Origin: Primula veris
Lineage: Eukaryota > Streptophyta > Magnoliopsida > Ericales > Primulaceae
NCBI GenBank assembly: GCA_963682055.1
Contig: OY821740.1
Span: 20,236,814-20,300,813 of the forward strand
DNA: 64,000 nucleotides
Direction of reading: 5' to 3'
Positions 1-12,046 of the stretch are shown one piece after another. A program made the translations under genes and the position numbers. How positions within the stretch are numbered: the first letter of the stretch is position 1; each line of letters begins with the position of its first letter. A model generated the notes under the pieces. It did no database searches. It was not told the DNA's origin and was given only the letters and a program-made list of their open reading frames with translations.

Positions 1-697
1 ATAATTATGTACTTGTGAATCAAGTTCCTCGATTTCTTAATTGTTTGATAAATTTTAGTCCTGATTGAAAATATGGGGATGAAATTTGTTCTTCTCCATA
101 TGATTATTATTTTTACCAAGGCATAATCATTTTTCTACTCCACTGATCATACTTTTTGGCAAATGCTCGATCATTAAATCTTGTTTGGAATCTTTGGGTA
201 GGAGTTGGGAGTATCATTTTAAATCTAATATATTTTTATCTTTATTTCTGATGACAAAGACGATCAATACTGAAACTGCAGTCAGGCGCATGGTTTGCTA
301 GTACTTTAGCTTATACGAAGTCCAAACTTCTTGTAATTTCTGGTTGTAGCAGTCAAATTTCTAGTTATTAGCCTGCCTTTCTTTTCCAAACAAACATCAT
401 ATCATTATTATACTTCTACAAGTCTACAAGTAGAAAGTTCAGTCTTGCACATCTCACCCTTCGAACGCACTTCGAAGGCAAAGAATGAATTAAAACGGGC
501 ATAGCAGGCGAATTAGTACAAAAAAAAAAATAACTTTCTAGTGAGGCTAAGCCCTCTAAACACTCTCACCTCGTTAAGCTAGGGCAACCAACGTATAGTT
601 ATGCATTAGATGAAATGTCCATAAAGAGTGTTGAAGCGAATCAACTATATGGGACTGCCAACGTTAAAAAAGACATTATTAACCCACCTTGATTATT
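1..697. other. Intergenic, no gene seen
   Basis: AT-rich sequence on both strands without a convincing exon, RNA gene or repeat structure. Only short chance frames are open. Confidence 0.5.
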
Positions 698-706
698 GAC
701 TGAGGT

Positions 707-1280
707 TAGTGGCGGAGCCACAGTGGGTTTAGGAGGGTCGCATGACCCCCCTCTCTTTATACATTTATACCCTTACTATTTATAAGTGCAATATCTACCT
801 TATTTATATGGTGATGGAAAAAATTGGAAGAAATATATTATAGATAGTACTATCAATTATAAATTTGTAATTGTTCGTTTGTTACTCTTGGTTCATTGTC
901 ATTAAGCCAATAAATTTCTTACAAAAATTACAAAATGTTACTCACAACCTAAACTCATATTTTTTTTGTTCGGTTACCCAGAAAAATTAAGATTACAATT
1001 GGTCTCTACAATTTTATTTGCAAGACCAATAGTAACATACTATAATAATTTAAACAAGATTGATCTATAAAACTTCAACCGTTTTATTTCTCGAACCTGG
1101 TCTTTTTTTCTAATTTTCATATCGAGAAAGTTTTATAGTTACTATTAAACAATTACCGAATCATAAATTTTCTAGAGTTGTGTCTTATTTGTCTTTGATA
1201 GTAACTTTACTTTCGAGCTGTTTTGTTTGGGTTTTAATCGAAAATATGACCCTTCTGAACAAAAGTTCTGGTCCGCCACT
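707..1280. mobile_element. MULE-like non-autonomous element (GGCGGAGCCA ends)
   Basis: The left end reads AGTGGCGGAGCCA and the right end reads TGGTCCGCCACT, which are inverted copies of each other. The flanks are GACTGAGGT (698-706) and GATTGAGGT (1281-1289), a 9-bp target duplication with one mismatch, as expected for Mutator-like elements. The interior is AT-rich and non-coding. A second element with the same type of end lies at 17563-18301. Confidence 0.65.
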
Positions 1281-1289
1281 GATTGAGGT

Positions 1290-2355
1290 ATTGTTCATTT
1301 CATCAATTCATATACTAGATAATCTGACCGTTGGGCTACCAGATATTTTGCCGGATCTAGAACCAACAAACTAGAAACACGGAAATCATTAACCACATAA
1401 TTTCCTTTCAAATCCTATAAAAAGGTCAACCAGGAGAGATCAGATTACAATTCGGAACTGATAACTTGAGAATAGAAAAGGGATAAATTGTCTATTTATT
1501 TGACCAGCAATTGTCACACCATTTTGTTGCAAAATGTCTTATTTAATCACTAATCTGTCAAAGTGAAAATCCAGTTTGGACTTTGGAACTTGGTTGCCAC
1601 TTATCAATATACACCTATGCTTAATGTTTCAGTTATAAAATCACACCCGAATTCTGTAAGTACCTGCAAATATTCCATTTGTTTGGGAAATTTGCCTGAA
1701 GCACTCAACCCATCTCAAGTAATGATTGAGCTTGATCCATGTTACTAACTTCATCAACGTATATCTGCGAGATTTTATCGGGTTTGACCTACGGTACATC
1801 AACAAACCCATCAACAAATTACTCGCGTGAAAAGTGGAACTTCATGTCGATGTACCTTAAGCAATTGTTGTGAAATTGGCTGATGCCTCATTGTATCAAG
1901 TTGTGTATGTAAAATGTCTTTTTTAAGACGAAATGATGATAAAAGTTGGTCTCTATGCTATGTTCAGTTATCTAGCTAGCTAAAGGAAACAAAGGTTCGT
2001 GTCTCTATGCTATGTTATTATGCCCACAAAGAGGGAAGAATGTAGGTCTGTAAATAAGGAGGCGTAAATATCTGCACAATGCTATGGGGATTCATCTTAT
2101 TGATGCAGTTTACGCACAAGCGGATAACTTATCCCCTAACAAAAAAATCAACCACGCATCTCGTGCAGGGAAAGATTTGTATTGTCTAGGTATATACAGA
2201 ATCACAGACTAATTCACTAAGACTTGTGGTTCAGTTGAGGATTTGAGATCATGCAATGTTTCACACAATTAAAACTTGACACTCTTGGTTATGATTTTGT
2301 CTGTGATACATGGCGGACAGGTCAGAAGTGCTTCCTAGCCTAATAAGCTCATTTA
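1290..2355. other. Intergenic, no gene seen
   Basis: No exon with conserved protein similarity and no clear repeat. The short frame at 1563-1748 has no recognisable motif. Confidence 0.45.
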
Positions 2356-3390
2356 AGATATTTTTGTGTGTTTGGTAACATAAAATTACCCACTTTCCGA
2401 AAAACAGGGGGTAATGGAAGCCCATTTTGTAAAAGTTGGTTTTTCATGCTTCTGGAGAAAGTCACTTACTCGGAAAGTTAAAATAAAATAAAAAAAAACC
2501 ACAAAGAAAATAAAAAAATCACAAAAAAATTATAAAAAATCACAAAATGAAAAAAAATACAAAATTTTAAAAAAATTACAAAAAAAAATATAAAAAATGA
2601 AAAAAAATGAAAAAAAAAATCACAAAATATAAAAAATCATAAAAAATGAAAAAAAATGAAAAAAATGACAAAAATAACAAAATGAAAAAAATGGAAAAAA
2701 TGAAAAAAATAACAAAATGAAAAAAATGAAAAAAATGAAAAATAATCACAAAATATAAAAAATCATAAAAAATCATAAAAAATCACAAAAAATCACAAAA
2801 AATCACAAAATATAAAAAAATCATAAAAAATGAAAAAAATGAAAAAAATCACAAAACTCTACTGTTATCTCTCACTCCGTAAACTCTATTTTATAAATTT
2901 TTTTGTGATTTTTTGTATTTTTTTAATAATTTTTTGTGATTTTTGGTGATTTTTTAATAATTTTTGGTGATTTTTTATAATTTTTTTGATTTTTTGTTAT
3001 TTTTATAAAAAAAAATTCATTTTTTGTGATTTTTTTTCATTTTTTATGATTTTTTTGTTATTTTTTATATTTTTTGTGAATTTTTTCATTTTTATAATTT
3101 TTTTGTGTTTTTTTTTATTTTGTTGTAATTTAAAACTATTTTTTTGGGTTTGTAGAAAGATAAAATATGTATATTATATTATATTCGTACTGTATCAATT
3201 ATTGTGGTATTAAGTCATTTCGAACTTATACATATCAAACGCAGACAAAACTTATAAAAATCAAAAGCACTTTTCCATCAGACGCTAATTTTTTCTAAAA
3301 TACTTTTTATATAAGTCACTTTTCAACCGCATTTTTCCAGACAACATTTTTTTAGGAAAGCACTTGATTTACAAACGGCACCCAAATAAT
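2356..3390. repeat. A/T-homopurine inverted repeat, probable MITE with hairpin core
   Basis: From about 2480 to 2860 the plus strand is built of A-runs broken by TCACA/TGA. From about 2895 to 3130 it is the mirror on the other strand, T-runs broken by TGTGA. The spacer is about 35 bp. The outer parts (2356-2475 and 3240-3390) include TGTTTGGTAAC on the left and TTACAAACGGCACCC on the right, which look like degenerate inverted ends. Frames open here are low-complexity artefacts. Confidence 0.5.
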
Positions 3391-3602
3391 TTTCTAAATC
3401 ACCATTCCTTCTGGGGTCGAGAAAATATATACATGTCTAAGAAATATAGACTTTAAGAGGGACAAATACACCTACAAAGCGTCCTAAACAGAGCAATTTA
3501 TAATATTCAAGCGGTAAACTGAAAGCAACACAAAATAAAGCCCACCTTTTGGAACTCAAAATATGCTATTTTCAAAAGGTATATAGGCTCAAAATATTCT
3601 GC

Positions 3603-5100
3603 TTATCTTATATTCGCCCACCTAGTAGAAGCAAGTTCTTTGCAAGAGTAGATCACTTCTGCTTTGGACGATTCCCGACGAAGCCGCAACAACTCATTTG
3701 CAACTTTGAGGTCCTCAAACTCATCATATATGTATTCAAAATCTATAGAGAGGAGATTAGGCGAACGAGCTAGGACGCATTTCACCAACGGCATCACAGG
3801 TTTTGAACATTTGATGGAACGAAATTTCACCGTTAAAAGGTTTGACATCATGACCATACAGTCCGGTGCTTCCAGGTGGCTTGAAACTGAATTTAGAGAA
3901 GTGCTTTCGGAGGGAAATATCTGCAAATGGTAATGTTACAAATTTTTTCTGAAAAAATAAAGCTTTAATTTAAAGGATGTAATTATAACTTACTGAAATA
4001 GTCAGATAACGCAAGCATGGCAAACTTCTAAGTAAGCAAAGAAAACATAAAATCTGATCCAGATCATCGAACTTTAGCCCATGTAGCCCAAGCCTCGTCA
4101 GATAATGTAACATAAAGGGAAGTCTTTTTTGTAACGTAGTTGCCACCTGTAACTAAGAAATAAGAGAGAGGAAAATAAAAAAATATATGTACTATTTATA
4201 ACCAATGAGTATACTTTTAAAAGAATTCAGATCTACTACTAGAAGAAGAAAAGAAATGAACAAAGAAGTACTCACTTTCAACCAAGCACCATTTAGTATG
4301 AGAATCTTAACAAATGTTAACTTCGTGAGAAATTCACTTAAATTGAACGAACTATCGCTTCCTTGCTCGTAGAACTATGCTTCCAAATGCAAGGTTGTCC
4401 ATGATTTACTATCATGACAGTGACTGGAGATAAACACATTAAGATAAGGGGAAGAAATTGCAAAATTTTCTATCATTCTGCAACCATGAAAGCACAAAAT
4501 TCTAAGCATTGGCAAGACTAGGACGACACCACGCCACACTTCGGTAACAAATGACATGTTTCTGAACTTAAGGGTCTTTAATTTTGCAAACTCAAACTTC
4601 TTATCAGGCAGTTTAAATAAGCAATTCGCAACTTTCAAGACCTTCAAATTCGTGCACGAGAAAACGCAAGAAGGGAGCTTATAAGGACTCAGACAGATTA
4701 CATAGTTCGAGTTCAGTGATACCGTTTCTTGATAGAAATAAGAGCCACTTATCTATGTGCACATCCCAATCCCAAGCTATATTTGGGATGTACAGAGAGA
4801 ACTTAAGAACAGGTTCACTACGAAGCATGAGTATATCTGTAATCAGCATCGTGTAAACTGTAAAGACAAGCAGAGTTCTCTTTCTTTTTGAAGTTTGTTT
4901 GGAAGAAACTGTTGGTCAAACTGTAGACTTGTTCTCGCTGACCATAGATACCTCCACTTTGTAGACAAAATACTTGTCCTCACTGCGTCTCTAATAGGCA
5001 AACGTTCTAAAATGTTGTCCAATAAGTTTTTCGGTAGCCCACAAATAATATCATCGTATGTGACTTTATCAAGAGCTAACCTTTTCTGATCAGCACTCAT
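3603..5100 (-). pseudogene. F-box/LRR/FBD gene, damaged
   Basis: The start is the ATG at 5098-5100; an F-box follows (GLPKNLLDNILERLP, then TSILSTKWRYLW), then leucine-rich repeats, then a C-terminal FBD domain (LVKCVLARSPNLLSIDF to SSKAEVIYS). Exons read as 5100-4276, 4146-3994 and 3920-3603 with good GT/AG borders. Members of this family are substrate adaptors of SCF E3 ligases. Exon 1 is damaged: the frame changes near 4860 and changes back near 4690, and an in-frame TAG (4375-4377) interrupts the LRR before the reading continues in the same frame (FYEQGSDSSFNLSEF). Exons 2 and 3 are clean. Either a young pseudogene or an allele with assembly errors. Confidence 0.75.
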
Positions 5101-5306
5101 AGTTTTCTGTAATTCACAACAGGAGAAATTTAAGTTTAGTGATAGCAAAAAAATGAACCAAGTCCTTAAATAAATGGTAACGAGAGTAACCGTATCTGAT
5201 ACTTCAAAACATATTTTTTTTCTAAAATTTGAGAATTATGGTATAAAAATTGGTATGTATCAATAAACATATAAATTACTTAAATTTAAGTGAACACAAA
5301 ATTCAC

Positions 5307-5310
<4 letters not shown>
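5101..5310. other. Upstream of the F-box gene
   Basis: AT-rich leader and promoter area of the minus-strand F-box gene. No distinct motif stands out. Confidence 0.35.

Positions 5311-5343
<33 letters not shown>
5311..5343. repeat. (AT)n microsatellite
   Basis: An uninterrupted run of about 16 TA units. Confidence 0.95.
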
Positions 5344-5347
<4 letters not shown>

Positions 5348-5820
5348 AATGCATACGATTCTTTAGATTAATATAATAGTAAGAAAATATTATGGGGTCC
5401 ACATTTTTGTGATTGTAATATTGTTATGATTATTAAATGATAATAAACAAATAAAAAGAAAAAATGTAGGGTTATTATAAGAAAATTAATAGCCAAGCTG
5501 AAATTTTGTTTAAATATAAGCGATTTATTAAAATATATAAAATGTGTTAAATTTGAGGAAATGGTTAACGATGCTGATGCGGTTGCTCTGATACTGTCTA
5601 ATAAACAATAATCACAGATAAGCCTCTTAGCATACAAATGATCCTATCATCTTTTTGTAATGTTTTACTTATTATTTGTATTTATCAATAATATATTTTG
5701 TTAAATCATTTGTAAATTTACTTGTTATTCGACTTTTGGTTCAAAGTTTGAAATGAAATATAAGCGAAAACTTTACGAAACTAGTATAATTTTGAATATT
5801 GTGTTTTTTCTTTGTTAAAC

Positions 5821-5989
5821 TTCAAGACCGAACCAAACAGATTATAACTAGATTGGTTTGGTTCGGTTTGGTTCCGATAATTTTTTGTGTCAAAACCGAG
5901 TCGAACCGAATCGATTGTTTTTTATTGGTTTAGTTCGCATTTTACTAAAAAAAAAAACCGAGCCGAACCAAACCGCGAACATCCCTACC
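5821..5989. mobile_element. hAT-like end, GGTTTGGTTCGG type
   Basis: Alternating GGTTTGGTTCGG and CCGAACCAAACC tracts end with CGCGAACATCCCTACC. This arrangement is common at the ends of plant hAT-type non-autonomous elements. No target duplication was found. A fuller element of the same kind lies at 14910-15625. Confidence 0.45.
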
Positions 5990-6039
5990 TGTCGAGATAA
6001 ATAAAATTTAATATAAATATAATCTAATTTATGTTAATA

Positions 6040-6120
6040 GTCTAATGAAACAAGTCTTTGTTTTAAGTGTTAGAGGTGGCGAGTTCAAATCTTTTTACAT
6101 CGGTTTATTTTTAAAAAAAA
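6040..6120 (+). repeat. Possible SINE fragment
   Basis: TTAGAGGTGGCGAGTTCAAATC resembles the box A/box B region of a tRNA-derived SINE (GAGTTCAAATC as box B). It is short and without a clear tail. Confidence 0.25.
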
Positions 6121-6321
6121 CCATTATATCGTTAATACAAAAGTATATCAATTACTTACTGTCAGTTTTTTTAGTATCTCCATCCGGTTGGATTTAGTAC
6201 ACATAAAAAACCCGTAGTTTTTTTTATAATTGCACCCCTCCTTCGTTTGGTCTCAGGCTTCGCCCCTGATCATTGTGAAATTAAACCAGATTTTTTGCTA
6301 TTAAACTCTCAACTTAATCGA

Positions 6322-6345
6322 CCCCCCCCCCCCCCCCCCCCCCCC
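6322..6345. repeat. Homopolymer C(24)
   Basis: 24 consecutive C residues, preceded by TCGA and followed by AAACA. The rest of 6121-6874 is unremarkable. Confidence 0.95.
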
Positions 6346-6874
6346 AAACAATTTAATCTACGGTCTAATGTGTTTTTACGACATTATTCTGTTTTACTTT
6401 ATCAGTGCCCATATTTAAACAGACCCTTCAATTTGGTTATAGTTACTGGATTCAGTCCAGTGTATTTTATCTCCACAACATAGGGTAAGCCAATCAACAA
6501 TTTATGTAATTATTTGTGAACTGGGGTTGATGCACATTATAGAAACATCAACACTTGTGAAGAATACCCCTCATTCCTCTATTTTGCATCCGACAGTTCA
6601 CAAAAATCAAGATTTAACTTACTTGCATGTCTAATGTAAAACGGTGGCCCAGGATCTTACATGAGCCGTTGTAGTTTTTTTACTACTACAACATCCGTCT
6701 CGTGTTTAAGAAAGATCTCTCAGAATGCAGAACATTGAATATTAATTAGAAGTATAAAATAGATTACAACCGAAAGAAATCAAATTACAACTGGTAGTTT
6801 AAGACTCGCAATCTTGGCTATTCAGCGAATAGTTTGGCTATCATGCATTCTGTGTGTACTGTTGATCATAAATC

Positions 6875-7259
6875 TCAGAAGTCGTAATTCTCATACCTCA
6901 TACTACATCCACCATATTCATATTGAGCTCCGGTACGAAGGTAACAACCATTATAGATCTCATCCCTAGCAGTTGCGAGACACTCGGTACGATCCTTGAG
7001 TGTGAAGATGCCAACGCACTTAACAGTTAACACGACCTTTCAGAGCACAAACTCTATGGTCATAAGCACCGGGCATACGAGAAGGTGCATTGGAAACTAA
7101 AGCATCAAGTAGCGAATAAATAGTGTTAACCATATAACCTCTCTCTGACACAAATTTCATATCATCGCAGGTAGTACTTTCGGCAACTCTATACAGTAAC
7201 CCGATTAGCACACAGACCAGCAAAGCAATTAGTAGGCATGTTTTTGGTAATGAAGCCAT
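6875..7259 (-). pseudogene. Secreted single Gnk2/DUF26 (stress-antifungal) protein, frameshifted
   Basis: The ATG at 7257-7259 opens a signal peptide (MASLPKTCLLIALLVCVLIG), followed by TTCDDMKF and VCALKGRVNC, then a TAA at about 7020. One frame over, the domain continues directly: KCVGIFTLKDRTEC, then NGCYLRTGAQYEYGGC and MRYENYDF with a TGA at 6875-6877. Cysteine spacing, the C-rich middle and the RYENYxF end match the ginkbilobin-2 (DUF26) domain of small apoplastic plant proteins, some of which bind mannose and are antifungal. The complete domain would need a one-base shift at the AACTGTTAAGTGC stretch, so I call a pseudogene; a sequencing error is the alternative. No intron is needed. 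Confidence 0.7.
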
Positions 7260-9296
7260 ATTATGTGTTTTCTATGTTTTTCTCAGTCTCCGAAAATTTC
7301 ATAACTCAACGATCTCGGGTACTTATAATGCTGGTTGTGATCATATATAAGAATAGATCAATCATTGATTCTGTCTTTAGATTCCAAATATATCTGTTTC
7401 TTAGATCTTTACTTGTTTCATCTGCCTTAAGAGGCTATACACAATTGAGATTTTTTGTTCCTTACTTTTGTTGATTTCTTTTGTAATAGCATACGGTTAA
7501 AAGCACCGCCGGCCCGCTATATCAGAATGCGTAAGGCTAGTTTTTTTTTCCTTGATAAATACAAAAATAAAAACAAAATACAATTGTAATTTACAAGTTT
7601 TGAACTCATGATTTCTTATGTTGAATATCAAACTACTTTATCATTTGAGTTATTGCAACACATTGTAAACCAATTGGTATTTAATATTTTTATTTTAACT
7701 ATCCATTATATTAAAAATATAGTCGGATGTTGCCCGTATTTTTTTTTTCCCGAATCAATTGCGACTTGCGCTTGGGGCGGTCATGTTAAAAGATACTACA
7801 ATTTATAGTTTTTGTGGAACGTCTCTCTTTGTAGAAAATGATCGCCGATAATGTATATAGCCACCATTTTATCTATTTGGTCCTTTGGTAATTTTTTTTT
7901 TTTTTTTTGGTAACAAGTCCTTTGGTAAAGCTAATATTTTTGTCTGTTTCACTTTGTTTTGCTATTCTTTGAATACTTGATAGTTGAGCTTATAGAGTTT
8001 TCCTTTTACCAATGGAAGAAGACAAATTTTCAAATTCTGACTCACGCTTTGAGAGAATTTGGCACATTATTTTAAAGAACTCCTCTACCCCTTTTAATAT
8101 AGTTTAATGTGAGGCAATGTTTGCCAAAAAATAAAACTTATGCACCCAAATCAATCTCATGGAAAGTGCACCGAGTTGTACATCTTTTTTACTTTCTATA
8201 CACATACACCTCCAAAAAAGAGGAAAATACTCCTCATTTTTACTTGACGAATAAGTACAAATTATAAAAATGGTTGTGTTTTGTTTAACACAACAAACAC
8301 TTTTTAGTCTGAGAGCCCAAAAATATATTTCCTCTTATGTTAACTTTTTTTATTTTAATCCAAAAAAAAAATACTATTCAACCATCTTATACCGGTGTCA
8401 TTTTCTTTTCACTAATTTTAATGCAAAACTATATTTTTCTACGATAAAGTGAGACATACCTCTAATATCTACAAGTTTTCAACTTTAGTGAAACGGTATA
8501 TATTTGGGAAGGTTACAGAAGTTATTTTTTCCATCATCTAATCACTAAAAACAAAAGGTAGTGGACATTAATTAAACAAAAACCCAAAAAGAAAAAGAAG
8601 AATACGAAAATAACCCCGGATAATAATCATGAAGCTGTGGACAGAACTAATCAACTGGGAGAGTGTGTAAAAAAGCAGTTCACACACACACACGTATGCT
8701 ACATATATATTCCATTGGTTAATCAAGAGATAAGAAAAATACACACCACAATCAAACAGAAAAACAGAAAGAAAAGGGGATTTTACTACTGCCAGTGTAA
8801 GCTCAGTTCATCCCCTTATTGTTTCAAGATTATGTTTCCGTTTTCTTATAGCTTAGAAGTTTCATTCTGGTCTTCGAAAAACAGTAGGCAGTTGTATTGA
8901 TACACACATTTATGTCTTTTAAAGCTTCAATTAAAACATCTTGAATTTCTTGGTTGTAAATAGACATCCAGGATTTTGATTCTTCATTTATTCAAGGATT
9001 CAAAAGGGCGTACGTGTTTTAGAATTCCTGGGTATTTCTCTTGACAGGTACCGATAGCGGATTTAATAAAACGCCAACTTATGCCCTCTTAGGTTACACA
9101 CGAACGGAAATGAACTCATTCTAGGTTTTGGGTGATTGTAGGAGATAAGATAACCTTCCACCGATAGTGTTGCCGGAAATAACTAGTAAAAGGAACTATA
9201 TGTGGTGTTTTTGATACTAAATTTGCGCAGTTGGGAAGTTCTTTTCTGGAACTTGGTTTGTCTGTTGTAGTGACAGAGTTACCCTTTCTAGAAATA
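7260..9296. other. Intergenic between the DUF26 gene and the PPR gene
   Basis: AT-rich. 8600-9296 is somewhat less AT-rich and probably holds the promoter and 5' UTR of the PPR gene, including a short (CA)n at about 8684-8694. No other gene recognised. Confidence 0.4.
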
Positions 9297-11000
9297 ATGG
9301 CAACTCTAGTGAATTCCCTGTCATTGGTGACAACCCCGTCTTCGAAAAATGCCAAAAAGCTTTGTGGGTTCTTGTCCCAAATTCCGAATCTCAATTTCTC
9401 GTTACTAAAAACCCATGCTCGGAAAGTTTTGGCATCGACCAACACAACAGTTTCCCCTAAAGAGACTGATTTCACTTTACCCAATTGGAGATCTTGCAAA
9501 AATGATCCGAAAACTCAGGATCTTAAGCTAAACGACGCATTTCTGTATCTAGAATACATGGTCGAAAAAGGCCATAGGCCTGATTTCGCTCATGCCACTC
9601 AGCTAATATACGATTTGTGCAAGTCTTTAAAACTCAGGAAGGCGACCAGGGTTATGGAAATGATGGTTAGTTCGGGTTGTAAGCCTGATCCGTCTACTTA
9701 CACGTTTCTAGTGGATCATTTGTGTAAGAGAGGTAATGTTGGTCACGCCATGCAATTGGTCGAAAAATTAGAGGAATATGGATATATGACAAATACGGTT
9801 ACTTATAATTCTCTCGTAAAAGGGCTATGTATGCGCGGGAACTTGAACCAGAGCTTGCAATATTTAGATCGGTTGATGACAAAAGGCCTTGTTCCAAATG
9901 TTTTTACCTTCTCGTTTTTGCTTGAAGCGGCTTATAAGGAGAGAGGGGTAAATGAGGCGATGAACCTTTTGGATGAGATCATTGCTAAAGGGGGGAAACC
10001 AAATTTGGTTAGTTATAACGTTTTGTTAACAGGGTTGTGCAAAGAGGGTCGGATTGATGAGGCGATTGAGTTTTTTAGAAATTTACCCTCTAGAGGGTTT
10101 TATCCGAACGTTGTGACTTACAACATATTGTTGAGGACTCTGTGCCAAGAAGAGAGGTGGGGAGAAGCAAATGAACTTTTATCAGAGATGGGTGATAAGG
10201 ATTGTGCGCCATCGTTAGTCACGTATAATATATTGGTAGGTTCGCTCGCTTTTCATGGTCAAACCGATCGTGCTCTTGAGATTTTGGATGAAATGTTTAA
10301 GGGTCCGTTTAGGCCTAGTGCAGCTAGCTATAACCCGGTTATCGCTCGTCTTTGTAAAGAAGGGAAAGTCGACGAAGTAGTCAAGTGCCTCGAGTCGATG
10401 ATTTATAAGCATTGTAGTCCTAATGAGGGCACGTATAATGCAATTGCATTGCTTTGTTTAGAAGGAAAGGTACAAGAGGCTTTCTATATAATTCAAAGTT
10501 TAAGCAGCAAACAAAACTCCTCCGTATATGATTTCTATAGAAATGTCCTTTCGAGTCTATGTAAAAAAGGTAATATATATCCGGCTTTTCTGCTATTAAA
10601 CGAAATGGCAAAATGTGGATTTACGCCTGATTCATTTACATACTCCTCTTTGATCCGAGGGTTGTGTATGGAAGGAATGTTAGATGTGGCGCTTGAGATC
10701 TTTACCATAATGGAAGAAAATGGTTATAGGCCGGACGTTGATAATTTCAATGCACTTATCCTTGGACTCTGCAAATCTAGGAGAACAGATTTGTCGCTAG
10801 AGATCTTTGCGGTGATGATAGAAAAGTTTTATATGCCGAATGAGACTACTTACACTATTTTGGTGGAGGGCATTGTACACGAAGGGGAAAAAGAGCTTGC
10901 TTGTGTTGTTTTGAAAGACTTACATTTGAGACATGTTATTAGTCGTAATACACTAGAGAGACTAGTTATGCAATATGACCTTGAGGAATTACCGCTGTAG
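9297..11000 (+). CDS. P-class pentatricopeptide repeat protein, At1g79080-like
   Basis: A single exon of 567 residues. I start at the ATG at 9297 (MATLVNSLSL), not at the in-frame ATG at 9231, because the homolog as I remember it (Arabidopsis At1g79080, annotated as chloroplast-targeted) begins with a similar MSTLLNSVLS; the 22 upstream residues would be extra. After an N-terminal transit-like stretch and the motif ARKVLAST come about 12-13 tandem 35-residue PPR motifs, for example GCKPDPSTYTFLVDHLCKRG and GGKPNLVSYNVLLTGLCKEG. There is no E, DYW or SMR domain. P-class PPR proteins bind organellar RNA and affect its stability or splicing; the RNA target cannot be read from this sequence. The frame is intact and intronless, typical of the family. 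Confidence 0.93.
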   Translation: MATLVNSLSLVTTPSSKNAKKLCGFLSQIPNLNFSLLKTHARKVLASTNTTVSPKETDFTLPNWRSCKNDPKTQDLKLNDAFLYLEYMVEKGHRPDFAHATQLIYDLCKSLKLRKATRVMEMMVSSGCKPDPSTYTFLVDHLCKRGNVGHAMQLVEKLEEYGYMTNTVTYNSLVKGLCMRGNLNQSLQYLDRLMTKGLVPNVFTFSFLLEAAYKERGVNEAMNLLDEIIAKGGKPNLVSYNVLLTGLCKEGRIDEAIEFFRNLPSRGFYPNVVTYNILLRTLCQEERWGEANELLSEMGDKDCAPSLVTYNILVGSLAFHGQTDRALEILDEMFKGPFRPSAASYNPVIARLCKEGKVDEVVKCLESMIYKHCSPNEGTYNAIALLCLEGKVQEAFYIIQSLSSKQNSSVYDFYRNVLSSLCKKGNIYPAFLLLNEMAKCGFTPDSFTYSSLIRGLCMEGMLDVALEIFTIMEENGYRPDVDNFNALILGLCKSRRTDLSLEIFAVMIEKFYMPNETTYTILVEGIVHEGEKELACVVLKDLHLRHVISRNTLERLVMQYDLEELPL

Positions 11001-12046
11001 TTTCTGATAACATTTTCGCTCACTAAAAAAGGCACTGTTACTATCTTGACAAAAATACTACAGAAATCAAATGTTCATTTACAATTGAGGGGGCTTTTTC
11101 TTTGTACAAAATAAACTGGAAAGACTTTATATTATTGTGGATATCTTGAATAGGTCCCCAAAGATACAAAAGAACAACATTGAGCCAGGTGACTGTTGAC
11201 AAAATTTATACAGTTATTTGTTGAAGGTTTTTTTTTCCTTTTACCGATATCTTTATAAGCATATATTGTTTACTTGGGATATCTGATGCAAGTTTAATTT
11301 CGTAGTAGCTGTGTAGAGGTGCCTGGTTATCTTAAGAGACTCATTCATTGTTCATTGAAAATGTACGTAATCACTTGCAACACCAAATAGAACTTAATTC
11401 ATATCAATTGTCGACCATATTTCTCATGAAACATTAGGTTAACTAAAGATTACAAATCAAACACCAAATTAGGAAGGAAATAACTGTGAATACAAAGCAA
11501 AACAGTTAGATCAGCAGCTTCTAGCTCAGGGTGTGCGCTGACTAATTCTTTTTTTCTTCCTTGCTCAACAATAAAACCATACTTTAAATCCCTGAATTGC
11601 TAATGAATCATAATCCCAAATTATAATAATTAATAAGCCAGGAGCATCAGATGTTAGCTGTGAAATATGACTATATTTTACACAGGTCTTTAACCAAAGA
11701 CGGATTATTCAAATACTTTTCGACAATTGGAAACATTTTTTTCGTCATTAGAAATACGATGCTCTGTGAAAACAAGCATTTAAAACTTTCAAAATAAAAT
11801 TAACAAAGATCAAATATAAGCTGACATAATAAACTTCAAAAGGAGTCTTTAGTTTCACATAACACGACAGCAAAACACATCCAAAGACTAGAGCTTTAGA
11901 ACAAGTCTTAAAACCAAAACTACAAAACATTGAAACGAGGTGTAGGAACTGCACTCGACAATCTAATCTAAAACACTCCCAAAACCACAAAGAAAGAGAA
12001 TGGAAACAGGGTGGGCTCTTAACTTCATGCCAAATGACTGGATCGT
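11001..12046. other. Intergenic, convergent 3' ends
   Basis: Holds the 3' UTRs of the PPR gene (plus) and the eL41 gene (minus). No further gene or repeat recognised. Confidence 0.5.

Noticed and set aside
2576..3213. Phe/Ile-rich open frames
   Set aside because: Translations of the A/T-run repeat, not proteins.
3549..3933. Open plus-strand frames opposite the FBD exon
   Set aside because: Antisense shadows of the F-box gene's last exon, which has clear FBD similarity on the minus strand.
6350..6372. AATTTAATCTACGGTC, similar to the MULE TIR palindrome
   Set aside because: Half a palindrome only, without TIR context or target duplication; may be chance.
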